Shown here: positions 1 through 12,168 of the stretch, in pieces
How positions within the stretch are numbered: position 1 is the first letter of the stretch
How the letters are laid out: each line of letters begins with the position of its first letter
From: Dysosmobacter welbionis
GTDB lineage: Bacteria; Bacillota; Clostridia; Oscillospirales; Oscillospiraceae
Direction: 5' to 3'
DNA length: 64,000 bases
Assembly: GCF_005121165.3 (NCBI RefSeq)
Contig: NZ_CP034413.3
Span: 1,798,001-1,862,000 of the forward strand
Notes under the pieces: generated by a model
Databases searched by the model: none
What the model saw: the letters and a program-made list of their open reading frames with translations, nothing else
Told to the model about the DNA's origin: nothing
Program-made: the position numbers and the translations under genes

Positions 1-1152
1 AGTCTCTCCGCCGTCTTTGGCGGCGGCAATCCGGACCCCCAGACCGTTGACCTCCACACTCTCGTCCGCCGGGACCAGCAGGTAGCGCCGTCCGTCGATG
101 ATCCGGGCCTCCACCAGATAGCTCCGCTCCGGGTCCACCTGGATAGTGGCGTCGGCGGTCTTGACCGCGAAGTGCTTGGCGTCGATCAGGTTGGCCGGGG
201 TCAGCGCCCCCTCGCCAAAGGACTGGCCGCAGGCGGTTTGGAACGCCTCCACCCGCTCCTCCGGCACGCCGCAGTTCCGCAGCACGCCGCTCACCTCGCC
301 TGCGGTGACAGCCAGCGGCTCCGGGTCCCGGCTCTCCTTGTGTTCCTGGATCCGCTGGCGCAGGTAGTCGTGGACAGACTGCACCACCTCCATGCTGCAC
401 GCCCCCTCCAGAGTGCCGCACAGGGCGGACTGAAAGGTCTCCCGCTGCTCGGCGGCGGACATGGGCGGCTCTGTGCGGAACACTGCGTCAATGAACTCCT
501 GATGGAGCTCGTCCGGCTTCCGGCTGTAAAACAGGGCGTTGTAAAGGTTGGCCGTCCGGTCATCAAAGGCCGGGAACAAAAAGCCAAGCTCCGGCTGGCC
601 CACGATCTGCTTCTCCATAGAGATGTGGAACTCGTTCTCCCCATGGAAGTATCCCAGCTCCGGCGTCCCATCCTTCACCGGGCAGACGCAGCAGACGAAG
701 TAGCGGAACACCTCTTCGCAGGCATCCCGGTCCACCTCGCCGTCCTTGCCCCGGTGGGGCACATCATAGGCGTCGGCCCCCAGCAGGATCAGATAGTTGT
801 TCTCCCCCATGTCCAGGGAGCCGGTGACCTGCTGGTAAAAGGCATCCCGGGCCTCCGCGTCCTTCAGCTCGGACGTCCGCAGGGCGGAGAGCAGGCGGTG
901 CTCCTCGCTGTCCGCCACCTGCTGGGTGGAAAACACGATGTCAATCAGGTTCCGGCCCAGGGTGCCGGACAGGGCCTTTTTCAGCAGGCCCAGGTATTTT
1001 TCCGCCTCCTCCTGGGGCATGAGGCCTAGGGACTGGTCGATATAGGCGATGATCTCGCGGCTGCTGTTCACATAGCAGCCGTAAACACGGCTGATGGCGC
1101 TCTTCTCCGGCCGGAACCGGCGGCGCAGCTCACCCAGCTCTCTTTGGTTCAT
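1..1152 (-). CDS. DUF4317 family protein (5' part; 3' end outside window)
   Basis: The gene begins at an ATG at 1152 and is still open at base 1, so 384 codons are visible and the C-terminus is missing. The N-terminus (MNQRELGELRRRFRPEKS, then YGCYVNSSREII) matches the opening I know from DUF4317 proteins of Clostridia, which are about 400 residues and have no established function. The visible part is soluble, with no signal peptide or membrane segment. A promoter-like pair lies at 1212-1240. The gene is downstream of, and separated by a terminator from, the sugar ABC transporter. Family assignment is from memory of the N-terminal pattern; function is unknown. Confidence 0.8.
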   Translation of the reverse strand, partial: MNQRELGELRRRFRPEKSAISRVYGCYVNSSREIIAYIDQSLGLMPQEEAEKYLGLLKKALSGTLGRNLIDIVFSTQQVADSEEHRLLSALRTSELKDAEARDAFYQQVTGSLDMGENNYLILLGADAYDVPHRGKDGEVDRDACEEVFRYFVCCVCPVKDGTPELGYFHGENEFHISMEKQIVGQPELGFLFPAFDDRTANLYNALFYSRKPDELHQEFIDAVFRTEPPMSAAEQRETFQSALCGTLEGACSMEVVQSVHDYLRQRIQEHKESRDPEPLAVTAGEVSGVLRNCGVPEERVEAFQTACGQSFGEGALTPANLIDAKHFAVKTADATIQVDPERSYLVEARIIDGRRYLLVPADESVEVNGLGVRIAAAKDGGET

Positions 1153-1211
1153 GGGGGACACCTCGCTCGTTCAAATTGATCCCAGCGGGACCGCAGTCCT
1201 GCCGGGTCTCT

Positions 1212-1240
1212 ATCTTAGCACATCTCCGCCGTCTTGTCAC
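1212..1240 (-). promoter_or_regulatory. Sigma-A-like promoter for the DUF4317 gene
   Basis: On the minus strand GTGACA (1235-1240) is followed after 17 nt by TAAGAT (1212-1217), which is preceded by TGC to give an extended -10. It lies about 60 nt upstream of the ATG at 1152. Confidence 0.5.
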
Positions 1241-1254
1241 GCCGAAAGGGGCGG

Positions 1255-1291
1255 ACAGGAAAAACGGCGGGAACCGCAGTCCCCGCCGTTT
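1255..1291 (-). terminator. Rho-independent terminator of the sugar ABC operon
   Basis: Minus-strand hairpin with a 10-bp stem (AAACGGCGGG/CCCGCCGTTT, 1262-1271 with 1282-1291) followed by a short T run. It lies just after the permease stop at 1324. Confidence 0.65.
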
Positions 1292-1323
1292 CACGTTTCA
1301 AATGCGCTCCAAAGGATGTCCGC

Positions 1324-2334
1324 TTACTGGGCAGCCATCTTCCGGGCCCTGGCCTCAGCCTTGTTCCGGAACACGTCGATGGTGACCGCCAGAATGATGA
1401 CGGCGCCGATGACGATGTACTGAATGTCGTTGGAGGCGCCCATCAGGTTCAGGCCGTTGCGGATGACCGCCATCAGCAGGGCGCCGATCAGGGTGCCCCA
1501 GATGGTGCCCTTGCCGCCGGTGAAGGAGGCGCCACCGATGATGCAGGCCGCGATGGCATCAGTATCATAGGTGGAGCCGGCATTGCCGTTGGCAGAAGCC
1601 AGACGACCCACGGACACCACGCCCGCCATGCCGGCCATGAAGCCGGACAGGGAGTAGACGAAGGTCAGCACGTTCTTGGAGGGGATACCGGAGAGGCGCG
1701 CCGCCTCGGGGTTGCCGCCCACGCAGTAGATCTGGCGGCCCAGGGCGGACCGGGTCAGGAACACGTGGAAGATGCCGAACACGATCAGCACCAGGATGAA
1801 GCTGAAGGGGATGCCGGGGAAGGTCTCGGTCTTGAAAAGGGAGCCGCCGCCGATCCACATCAGGTTGTCCACGCCGGTGTTGGTAAAGGCAATGGATTTC
1901 GACCCTGTAATCACCAGGGCCAGGCCCCACAGCACGTTCTTCATGCCCAAGGTGGACACGAAGGGATGGGGCAGGTCCAAACGGGTCAGCAGAATGCCGT
2001 TGACAAAGCCGGCAAACGTGCTCACCGCCAGGCCGGCGATGATCAGCAGCGGCATGCTGGTGATGCCGAAGTTCTGGACCAGCACGCCGATGGTGCAGGT
2101 GCACAGCACGCAGTTGGAACCCACGGACAGGTCGATGCCGGCGGTAATCAGGGCGCACAGCATGCCGGAGGCGATCAGGCAGTTGATGGAAGCCTGCTTG
2201 AAGATGTTCATGATATTGCTGATCCGCGGGAATTTATCGGGCATCATCACGCAGAAAATGAGAACCAGCAGCGCCAGCGCCATCAGGGTGCCGAGCTTTT
2301 GCAAAAGCTCTTTTCCGGAATTCTTCTTTTTCAT
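1324..2334 (-). CDS. Sugar ABC transporter permease (RbsC/MglC type)
   Basis: This 336-residue protein is the membrane component of a carbohydrate ABC importer. It is strongly hydrophobic, with about 8-10 predicted helices. It carries the family hallmarks AGIDLSVGS near residue 64 and a loop containing GRQIYCVGGNPEAARLSGI, where the ATPase coupling helix sits in BPD_transp_2 permeases. The ATG at 2334 is one base after the stop of the ATPase gene, which implies translational coupling. It is the last gene of the operon and a terminator follows. The sugar cannot be deduced from sequence alone; ribose, galactose and xylose systems look alike. Confidence 0.93.
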   Translation of the reverse strand: MKKKNSGKELLQKLGTLMALALLVLIFCVMMPDKFPRISNIMNIFKQASINCLIASGMLCALITAGIDLSVGSNCVLCTCTIGVLVQNFGITSMPLLIIAGLAVSTFAGFVNGILLTRLDLPHPFVSTLGMKNVLWGLALVITGSKSIAFTNTGVDNLMWIGGGSLFKTETFPGIPFSFILVLIVFGIFHVFLTRSALGRQIYCVGGNPEAARLSGIPSKNVLTFVYSLSGFMAGMAGVVSVGRLASANGNAGSTYDTDAIAACIIGGASFTGGKGTIWGTLIGALLMAVIRNGLNLMGASNDIQYIVIGAVIILAVTIDVFRNKAEARARKMAAQ

Positions 2335-2335
2335 A

Positions 2336-3838
2336 TCAGTCTAATTCTCCTCCCCAGGCCGCTTTCATGATATCCTCAGAGTTGAAGTGCGGGGTATCAC
2401 GGTCGATATTGGCCATGACCCGGCCGCCCCGCATGACCACCACGTGGTCACTCATGGCCAGGATCTCCGGAAGCTCGGAGGAGACCATGATCACACACTT
2501 GCCGGCCTTGACCAGGTCATTCATGACATGGTAGACCTCGATCTTGGCGCCCACGTCGATGCCGCGGGTGGGCTCGTCGAAAATGAAGATGTCCGCGTCG
2601 GTGTTGACCCACTTGCCGATAACCACCTTCTGCTGGTTGCCGCCGGAGAGCTGGGCCGTCACCTCGTCCAGGGACGGAGTCTTGATCCGCAGGGACTCCA
2701 CATTGTCCTGGCCGGACTTCTCAATCTTCCCCTTGTTCAGGAAGGGTCCGTTGGAGAAGCCCTTCATATTGGCCAGAATGAGGTTGGTCCGCACGTCCAG
2801 GGACAGCACCAGACCCTGGCCCTTGCGGTCCTCGGTCAGGAAGGCAATCTTCTTCTTGATGGCGTCCTTGGGCGTCCGGATATGTACCTTCTCCCCCTTG
2901 ACGTAGATCTCGCCGCTGTCCAACCTGTCGGCGCCGAAGATGGCCCGCATGGTCTCCGTCCGCCCGGCGCCCACCAGGCCAGCAAAGCCGGTGATCTGGC
3001 CGCCGTAGGCCTTGAAGCTCACGTCATGGAGGACGCCGGCCTCGTTGAGGTTCCTGGCCTCCAGCCACACGTCGCCCTTGACGCCGAACTCTTTGGGATA
3101 CAGGTTGTCCAGCGTCCGGCCCACCATGGCGTTGATCAGGGAGTCCTCCGTCATGTCACCGATGTCCTGGGTGACGATATGTTCGCCGTCCCGCATGACG
3201 GTGACCCGGTCGCAGAGCTCGAACAGCTCTTCCAATTTATGAGAGACGAACAGGATGGCCACGCCCTTGGCCTTCAGGCCCCGGACCGTCTCCATCAGCT
3301 GGTTGATCTCCTCCTTGCCCAGGGAGGAAGTCGGCTCGTCCATGATAATCAGCTTGGCGTCCAGCGACACAGCCTTGGCGATCTCCACCATCTGCTGCTG
3401 GCCGGTACCCAGCTTGCCGCATTCCATTTTAACATCAATTTCGGGATGGCCCAGCGTGGTCAGGGCCTGCTTGGCTTCCTCGTACATTCTGGGGTAGTCC
3501 AGAAGGCCGTTTTTCTTGACGGCGCGTCCCATGAAAACGTTATCCGTGACAGACAGCTGCTTGACGATGTTCAGCTCCTGGTACACGCAGGCAATGCCCG
3601 CCTCGCGGGACTGGACGGGGTTGTGGAAGACGACCTTCTGGCCGTCCACGTAGATCTCCCCCTCCTCAGGAGTGTGAACGCCGGTGAGCACCTTAATCAA
3701 GGTGGACTTGCCGGCGCCATTTTCGCCGATCAGGCCGTGGATCTCTCCCGGCCGGATGCCAATAGACATATTTTTCAATGCGACGACACCAGGAAAACGT
3801 TTGGTAATGTTCTTCAACTCGACAACATACTCGCTCAT
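2336..3838 (-). CDS. Sugar ABC transporter ATP-binding protein, double domain (RbsA/MglA type)
   Basis: This 500-residue cytoplasmic ATPase drives sugar import. Two ABC domains are fused. The N-terminal one has a good Walker A (GENGAGKST, about 38-46) and Walker B (LIIMDEPTSSL). The C-terminal one has a degenerate P-loop (GLVGAGRTETM) but an intact signature LSGGNQQKV and FIFDEPTRGID, as is usual for the RbsA/MglA/XylG group. I start it at the ATG at 3838 because MSEYVVELKNITKRF is the normal N-terminus and AGGT lies upstream; the reading frame stays open about 100 nt further without looking like the family. It is the middle gene of the operon. Confidence 0.95.
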   Translation of the reverse strand: MSEYVVELKNITKRFPGVVALKNMSIGIRPGEIHGLIGENGAGKSTLIKVLTGVHTPEEGEIYVDGQKVVFHNPVQSREAGIACVYQELNIVKQLSVTDNVFMGRAVKKNGLLDYPRMYEEAKQALTTLGHPEIDVKMECGKLGTGQQQMVEIAKAVSLDAKLIIMDEPTSSLGKEEINQLMETVRGLKAKGVAILFVSHKLEELFELCDRVTVMRDGEHIVTQDIGDMTEDSLINAMVGRTLDNLYPKEFGVKGDVWLEARNLNEAGVLHDVSFKAYGGQITGFAGLVGAGRTETMRAIFGADRLDSGEIYVKGEKVHIRTPKDAIKKKIAFLTEDRKGQGLVLSLDVRTNLILANMKGFSNGPFLNKGKIEKSGQDNVESLRIKTPSLDEVTAQLSGGNQQKVVIGKWVNTDADIFIFDEPTRGIDVGAKIEVYHVMNDLVKAGKCVIMVSSELPEILAMSDHVVVMRGGRVMANIDRDTPHFNSEDIMKAAWGGELD

Positions 3839-3975
3839 GGGATTACCTCGTTTCTGTTTCCTGATTTCAGCGGTCCCCGCCGCCCGCGGGGAGGTGCGGA
3901 ACGGGAATATGGCGGCAGGACCACTGCCGCCATATTCCATTCATTCAGATGTGAGATCTGAGGGGCACAGGCTGA

Positions 3976-4986
3976 TCAGCCCTGCATGGCAGCCAGGCTA
4001 TCCAGGTACTCCTGGCCGTTCTCAGCGGTGACCACGGTGACGGGAGCGTTGATGACCTCTTCCACGGTCTCGCCCTTGATGGCCTTCAGCGCGGCCTCCA
4101 CGGCCTGGTAGCCCATCTCATAGGGCTGCTGGGCAACGGTGGCCTTCACCATCTCGCCGGCCAGGATCAGATCCACGGCGGAGGCGTTGCCGTCGAAGCC
4201 GACGATAATCATGTCGTCCACGCCGGCGGACTTGCAGGCGTTCATGGCGCCGATAGCGGTATCGTCATTGTGGCAGAGCACGATGTCGATCTGGTCGGGA
4301 TAAGCGTTCAGCAGGTCCTCCATGGTCTTGGTGGCGCCGTCGGTGGTGTTCTGGCCGGACAGAGCGTCCAGAACGGTGACGCCGGCCTCGTCGCAGGCGG
4401 CCTGATAGCCCTCGCGGCGCATATTGGAGGTGTTGTCGCCCTCCTGGCCATAGATGATGACGGCGTTGGCGCCCTCACCGGCCTGTTCAGCGGCCCACAG
4501 GCCGCCTTCCTTCGCGGCGTCCACGTTGGAGGTGCCCACGAAGCTGGTCTGACCCTCGATGCCCACATTGGTATCGACGGACAGAACGGGGATGCTGCCG
4601 ATGGCGCTGGCAAGCGCACCGGAAGCGGCGCCGGCGTCATTGGGAGCGACGATGATGGCATCGCAGCCTGCGCCGATCTGCTGCTCAATCATAGAAACCT
4701 GCTGCTCGATCTCGCTCTCAGCGCCGGGGCCCACCACGTTGACGGTAACGCCCAGGTCAGCGGCAGCGGCATCGCAGCCGGCCTTCACATAGCCCCAGTA
4801 CTCGGAGGCCAGGGTCTTCAGGACCACAGCGATCTCCACATCGCTGGCAGTGGCGGTATCGCCGCCGTTCTCCTCGGTAGCAGTGTCATCGGTGCTGGTG
4901 TCTTCGTTGGCGGTATCTCCGCCGCCGCAGGCCACCAGAGACAGGGACATCACCAGTGCGAGGAGAAGTGCAAAAAACTTTTTCAT
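3976..4986 (-). CDS. Sugar-binding lipoprotein of ABC transporter (RbsB-like)
   Basis: This 336-residue periplasmic-binding-protein-like lipoprotein delivers substrate to the permease on the outer face of the membrane. The start at 4986 gives a lipoprotein signal with a lipobox LVAC (Cys20). A low-complexity acidic/Thr linker (TANEDTSTDDTATEENGGDTA) follows, then a Peripla_BP_4 fold that opens VEIAVVLKTLASEYWGYVKAGCDAAA. IIVAPNDAGA and VDTNVG are typical ligand-pocket loops. It is first in the operon, behind a strong promoter, and the 137-nt gap to the ATPase gene fits higher expression of the binding protein. The ligand is unknown. Confidence 0.92.
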   Translation of the reverse strand: MKKFFALLLALVMSLSLVACGGGDTANEDTSTDDTATEENGGDTATASDVEIAVVLKTLASEYWGYVKAGCDAAAADLGVTVNVVGPGAESEIEQQVSMIEQQIGAGCDAIIVAPNDAGAASGALASAIGSIPVLSVDTNVGIEGQTSFVGTSNVDAAKEGGLWAAEQAGEGANAVIIYGQEGDNTSNMRREGYQAACDEAGVTVLDALSGQNTTDGATKTMEDLLNAYPDQIDIVLCHNDDTAIGAMNACKSAGVDDMIIVGFDGNASAVDLILAGEMVKATVAQQPYEMGYQAVEAALKAIKGETVEEVINAPVTVVTAENGQEYLDSLAAMQG

Positions 4987-5063
4987 CTTACTTCTTTTCT
5001 CCTTCTTAATTGGTTTCCTCTCACATTCAGGCAGAAATGGATCTGAACTGCGGGAGTAAGAAG

Positions 5064-5092
5064 ATTTTAACATGGTGTGCTTATACAGTCAA
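5064..5092 (-). promoter_or_regulatory. Strong sigma-A promoter of the sugar ABC operon
   Basis: Minus-strand TTGACT (5087-5092), 17-nt spacer, TAAAAT (5064-5069), 77 nt upstream of the binding-protein ATG. The bases just upstream of the -35 (about 5092-5103) hold a GTTAAC-centred near-palindrome that could be an operator. Confidence 0.75.
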
Positions 5093-5354
5093 CGTGTTAA
5101 CGTAAAAAACAGCTATTATTACAATTTTGCGGAACTTTTTTGCACAATATGCAGAAAATTTTTTATCAGCTAATCATTTACTTGACAGCGTCGGCTTTTT
5201 ATCAGGCGCCCGGCGGCGTCCAGTTTGCGCAAATTTTTCGCAAATCTGCCGCACAGCCTCTCTATCCCCCAAAAACCGCTCCCCTGGGTGTCGCCGCAGG
5301 CGCGCCCGTCCTACATTATATAATATAAAGAGGTGCGGACATGCCTGTTCCGCA
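5093..5354. other. Gene-free intergenic stretch
   Basis: AT-rich DNA between the ABC operon promoter and the lysE terminator. A plus-strand frame is open here but has no ribosome binding site and no recognisable protein. A TATAAT-rich patch near 5308-5325 has no gene in a suitable position. I see nothing functional with confidence. Confidence 0.4.
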
Positions 5355-5386
5355 CAAAAAACGCCCTCCCGGCTTGGGAGGGCGTT
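5352..5386 (-). terminator. Rho-independent terminator after lysE-family gene
   Basis: Perfect 10-bp stem (5361-5370 with 5376-5385, loop of 5) followed on the minus strand by TTTTT. It closes the ilvC-ilvD-DUF815-lysE run. Confidence 0.85.
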
Positions 5387-5400
5387 CGGACCATGTATTC

Positions 5401-5997
5401 TCAGACGGAGATGATTTTCCAGGCGCACCAGAGCAGGAGCAGCGCCATAACGGCGTTGACAAATTTGTAATACCGGCTGTACAGCGGGTACAGCAGCGCG
5501 CCCAGCGTGGCCCAGATCAGGTTTCCGGTGGCGGCGCAGGCAGCCATGATGACAGAGAAGCACAGCACGGCTGGCACCGTATACCCATGGGGCAGGATAT
5601 AACCGGAATAGGCGGCGATCCCCAGCATCAGGATGTGGACGTTCAGGAATTGCAGGAGGAAGCCGTTCACATAGGACAGCGGCTTGCCGGAGGGGCCGGC
5701 CTCCTTCTTGGCGCCGGGGCTGCGCATCAGCGTGCGGTAGGCCAGATAGAGGATATAAGCCGCGCCCACATACTTGGCCACGGGGACAATCTGCGGCACC
5801 AGCTCTCCCAGCCAGGCACAGCCGAAGCCGCACAGCAGCATAACGGTGATCAATCCCGCCCAGATCCCAAAAATCAGCGGCCAGCACTTCCGGATGCCGT
5901 ACCGGCTGGTGCTGCTGAACAGCAGAATGTTGTTGGGTCCCGGGGAAAAGGTGGTTGCACAGGCATACGCCGCCAGTTGTAAATAGACTGCTGTCAT
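5401..5997 (-). CDS. LysE/RhtB family amino-acid exporter
   Basis: This 198-residue polytopic membrane protein has the length and N-terminus of the LysE/RhtB exporter family: TFSPGPNNILLFSSTSRYGIRKCWPLIFGIWAGL is close to the family's PGPN motif region. Six hydrophobic segments are visible. Members export amino acids such as lysine, threonine, homoserine or leucine. It is last in a minus-strand run that starts at ilvC behind a T-box leader, 45 nt after the DUF815 gene, and a terminator follows. Export of branched-chain amino acids would fit this setting, but the substrate is an inference. Confidence 0.88.
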   Translation of the reverse strand: MTAVYLQLAAYACATTFSPGPNNILLFSSTSRYGIRKCWPLIFGIWAGLITVMLLCGFGCAWLGELVPQIVPVAKYVGAAYILYLAYRTLMRSPGAKKEAGPSGKPLSYVNGFLLQFLNVHILMLGIAAYSGYILPHGYTVPAVLCFSVIMAACAATGNLIWATLGALLYPLYSRYYKFVNAVMALLLLWCAWKIISV

Positions 5998-6042
5998 GGG
6001 AACTGCCCCTTTCTCTTTATCAGATACTGTCCCGCCGCGGCG

Positions 6043-7233
6043 TCAGCTGAAGACGCCGGCCTTGCACAGCTCGATGAACTGCTTGGCCACCCGGGCGCTG
6101 CGTCCGCCGGAGCGGACCGCGAATGCCTCACTGCGGACCGCCAGCTGTCTGGGGTCCAGCTCCACCCCGTACTGCTTGGCCAGCTCCTCCACAATGTGGA
6201 GATACCGCTCCCGGTCGGGGCTGCCGAAGGTGATGGTCAGCCCAAACCGGGCGGACAGGCTCATCAGCTCCTGGCGGGTGTCGCTCTCGTGGATGTCGTC
6301 GCCCTCCCGGTCGGTGAGGGTCTCCTTAATCAGGTGGCGGCGGTTGCTGGTGGCGTAGACGGCGATGTTGCCGGCCCGGCCGCCCACGCTGCCCTCCAGG
6401 ATCGCCTTGAGGGCGGCGAAGTTGTCGTCATTGGCGGTGAAGCTCAGATCATCGATGAAGAGGATGAACTTCAGCGGATTGGACGCCAGGGCGTCCATCA
6501 GGTCCGGGATCTGATAGAGCTGGTTCTTCTTGACCTCCACCAGCCGCAGCCCCTGGTCCGCGAAGGCGTTGGCGATGGCCTTGATGGCGCTGGACTTGCC
6601 GGTGCCCGCGTCACCATACAGCAGCACGTTGTTGGCGGGCTTTCCCTCCAGCAGGGCCCGGGTGTTGGCGATGACCTTCTCCCGCTCCCGCTCATAGCCA
6701 GGCAGCTCCTCCAGCCTCTGGGGATCCGGGTGCTTCACCGGCGCCAGTTGCCCCTCCTCCACCGTGAACACGTGGTACCGGGCGAAGATGCCGTAGCCCT
6801 TCACCCCCACCTCCTCCATCCGGCGGAGGTATTCCCGGGTGATATCGGTGGGAGACACGACCCAGCCCACCAGAAATTCCGGAGGCTCCCGCAGACCCGC
6901 CGTCAGGTCCTCCAGCTGCAGCTGGGAGAGCTGGTCGAAGAAGGCCAGCTCCCGCCGCAGGCTTTCCTGAAGGACGGAGCTCCTGCCCACCGCCTGCCCC
7001 CGGATGCAGACGTTCTCGCTCTCCAGCACCGTCTCCCGCAGATAGCAGGACCAGCTGTCGCTGGACTGGAAGAGGGCGGCTTCAAATCCGGCGCAGGCGG
7101 CGGAGAAATCGCCGCTGTCCCCCCGCACCCGGGCGGAGAGCATCTCGCCGCAGGCGGCCACCACCGGGTCCTGCAGCAGCCGGCGGAACACCACAAGGCC
7201 CGTCAGCCGCCGGTACATCTCTTGTACGTGCAT
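6043..7233 (-). CDS. DUF815 family AAA-like ATPase
   Basis: This 396-residue cytoplasmic ATPase has a DUF815 fold: a Walker A (LLYGDAGTGKSSAIKAIANAF), a Walker B with FILFIDDLSF, and a sensor-like strand AVYATSNRRHL. The N-terminal third is an unassigned helical region. Family members are found in many Firmicutes and proteobacteria, and their cellular role is not settled. The ATG at 7233 has GGGAGG eight bases upstream. It sits 26 nt after ilvD and 45 nt before the exporter gene, so it is probably co-transcribed with the valine/isoleucine biosynthetic genes. No link between the ATPase and that pathway is known to me. Confidence 0.85.
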   Translation of the reverse strand: MHVQEMYRRLTGLVVFRRLLQDPVVAACGEMLSARVRGDSGDFSAACAGFEAALFQSSDSWSCYLRETVLESENVCIRGQAVGRSSVLQESLRRELAFFDQLSQLQLEDLTAGLREPPEFLVGWVVSPTDITREYLRRMEEVGVKGYGIFARYHVFTVEEGQLAPVKHPDPQRLEELPGYEREREKVIANTRALLEGKPANNVLLYGDAGTGKSSAIKAIANAFADQGLRLVEVKKNQLYQIPDLMDALASNPLKFILFIDDLSFTANDDNFAALKAILEGSVGGRAGNIAVYATSNRRHLIKETLTDREGDDIHESDTRQELMSLSARFGLTITFGSPDRERYLHIVEELAKQYGVELDPRQLAVRSEAFAVRSGGRSARVAKQFIELCKAGVFS

Positions 7234-7259
7234 GTTGCATTCCTCCCGATCTCAGGCCT

Positions 7260-8918
7260 TCAGCGGAGGACCGCGCCCTCGTCGGCGCTGGTGACCATCC
7301 GGGCGTAACGGCCCAGCCAGCCGGTGGTGATGTTGGGGGCAGGCTGGACATAGGCGGCCTTCCGGGCGGCCAGCTCTTCCTCAGATACCTGCAACATGAT
7401 GGAGGCATTGGGAATGTCGATGGCGATGGCGTCGCCCTCCTGCACCAGGCCGATGGGACCGCCGGAAGCGGCCTCCGGGCTGACGTGGCCGATGGACGCG
7501 CCCCGGCTGGCGCCGGAGAACCGGCCGTCGGTGATAAGGGCCACGGTTTTGTCCAGACCCATACCCGCGAGAGCGGAGGTGGGATTCAGCATCTCCCGCA
7601 TACCAGGGCCGCCCTTGGGGCCCTCGTACCGGATCACCACCACGTCGCCGGGGACGATCTTACCGGCGTAGATGGCGGCGATGGCGTCCTCCTCGCTGTC
7701 AAACACCCGGGCGGGACCGGTGTGGGTCAGCATCTCCGGGGCCACGGCGCTGCGCTTCACCACGCAGCCGTGGGGGGCCAGATTGCCCCAGAGGATCTGC
7801 AGTCCGCCGGTGGGGGAGTAGGGATCCTCGATGGGCCGAATGGCGTTGTGGTTGAGGTTCTGGACCCCCTGAATGTTCTCGCCCACGGTCTTGCCGGTGA
7901 CGGTCAGGCAGTCCAGATCCAGAAGACCGCGCTTGGCCAGCTCCGCCTGGACAGCAGGGATGCCGCCGGCCGCGTACAGGTCCGGCATGTGGGTGGGGCC
8001 CGCAGGGGCCAGGTGGCACAGGTTGGGGGTCTTCTCGCTGATCTCGTTGAACAGGGCCAGGTCCACCGGGCAGCCCGCCTCCTGGGCGATGGCCAGCAGG
8101 TGCAGCACCGTGTTGGTGGAGCAGCCCAGGGCCATGTCGCAGGTCAGGGCGTTGCGGATGCTGCGGGCGTTGATGATGTCCCGTGCGCAGATGTTCCGGC
8201 GGACCATCTCCATGATGGCGGCGCCGGCCCGGCGGCCCAGCTGCAGCCGCTTGCTGTACACCGCGGGGATGGTGCCGTTGCCCGGCAGGCCGATGCCGAT
8301 GGCCTCGCACAGGCAGTTCATGGAGTTGGCGGTGTACATGCCGGAGCAGCTGCCGCAGCCGGGACAGCAGTTCTGGGTGCAGTCCTCCAGCTGCTCGGCG
8401 GAGATCATGCCTGCCTTGTAGGAGCCCACAGCCTCGAACATCTTGGAGAGGCTGACCTCCTGGCCGTCGTAGGTGCCGGCCAGCATGGGGCCGCCGCTGC
8501 ACACCACGGCGGGCACGTTCATCCGCACCGCCGCCATCACCATGCCGGGGACGATCTTGTCACAGTTGGGCACCAGCACACAGCCGTCAAACTGGTGAGC
8601 CATGAACATGGTCTCCACACTGTCGCAGATCAGCTCCCGGCTGGCCAGGGAGTACTTCATGCCCACATGGCCCATGGCGATGCCGTCGCACACGCCGATG
8701 GCGGGCACCATGAAGGGGGTACCGCCGGCGGCCTCGATGCCGCTTTTTACCGCGTCGGTCAGCTTGTCCAAATTCATGTGTCCGGGAACGATGTCGCTGT
8801 GGGCGCTGACCACAGCGATCAGGGGCTTCTCCAGGTCCTCCGGCGTGTAGCCCAGGGCGTAGAAAAGGCTCCGGTTGGGTGCCCGCTCGGCGCCCTTGGT
8901 CACATTATCACTGCGCAT
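7260..8918 (-). CDS. ilvD: Dihydroxy-acid dehydratase
   Basis: IlvD (552 residues, normal length) converts 2,3-dihydroxy-isovalerate or -methylvalerate to the 2-oxo acids in valine, leucine and isoleucine synthesis, using an oxygen-labile Fe-S cluster. Cluster-ligand cysteines are visible in [12 protein letters not shown] and in [18 protein letters not shown] (about 182-199). Other family motifs are [16 protein letters not shown] and a C-terminal GRYARMV. AAAAAGGAGG precedes the ATG. It follows ilvC by 72 nt; the gap contains a stable hairpin without a T tract. It is controlled with ilvC by the T-box leader. Confidence 0.97.
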   Translation of the reverse strand: MRSDNVTKGAERAPNRSLFYALGYTPEDLEKPLIAVVSAHSDIVPGHMNLDKLTDAVKSGIEAAGGTPFMVPAIGVCDGIAMGHVGMKYSLASRELICDSVETMFMAHQFDGCVLVPNCDKIVPGMVMAAVRMNVPAVVCSGGPMLAGTYDGQEVSLSKMFEAVGSYKAGMISAEQLEDCTQNCCPGCGSCSGMYTANSMNCLCEAIGIGLPGNGTIPAVYSKRLQLGRRAGAAIMEMVRRNICARDIINARSIRNALTCDMALGCSTNTVLHLLAIAQEAGCPVDLALFNEISEKTPNLCHLAPAGPTHMPDLYAAGGIPAVQAELAKRGLLDLDCLTVTGKTVGENIQGVQNLNHNAIRPIEDPYSPTGGLQILWGNLAPHGCVVKRSAVAPEMLTHTGPARVFDSEEDAIAAIYAGKIVPGDVVVIRYEGPKGGPGMREMLNPTSALAGMGLDKTVALITDGRFSGASRGASIGHVSPEAASGGPIGLVQEGDAIAIDIPNASIMLQVSEEELAARKAAYVQPAPNITTGWLGRYARMVTSADEGAVLR

Positions 8919-8943
8919 AGGTCTTGCTTTCCTCCTTTTTCTA

Positions 8944-8977
8944 CCCGGCCCGGAGGTGTTCCCGCCTCCGGGCCGGT
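8944..8977 (-). other. Stable intergenic hairpin between ilvC and ilvD
   Basis: A 12-bp GC-only stem (CCGGCCCGGAGG with its complement, loop of 8) lies in the 72-nt gap. No T run follows on either strand, so it is unlikely to be a terminator. It may be an RNA-processing or mRNA-stability element that separates ilvC and ilvD expression. Confidence 0.5.
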
Positions 8978-8990
8978 GCCTTGGGTCCTC

Positions 8991-10378
<1,388 letters not shown>

Positions 10379-10388
10379 GTATGCAAAG

Positions 10389-10418
10389 ACGGTAACACAC
10401 TGTTCCGCCCCCTGTCAA
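10389..10418 (-). promoter_or_regulatory. Promoter of the T-box ilv operon
   Basis: Minus-strand TTGACA (10413-10418), 18-nt spacer, TACCGT (10389-10394), just upstream of the T-box leader. The -35 is perfect; the -10 is weak, so transcript start is uncertain. Confidence 0.5.
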
Positions 10419-12155
<1,737 letters not shown>

Positions 12156-12168
12156 GGAGGGCATCTGC

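Noticed and set aside
5127-5414. Short plus-strand open frame upstream of lysE
   Set aside because: No ribosome site, overlaps the lysE terminator, composition not protein-like.
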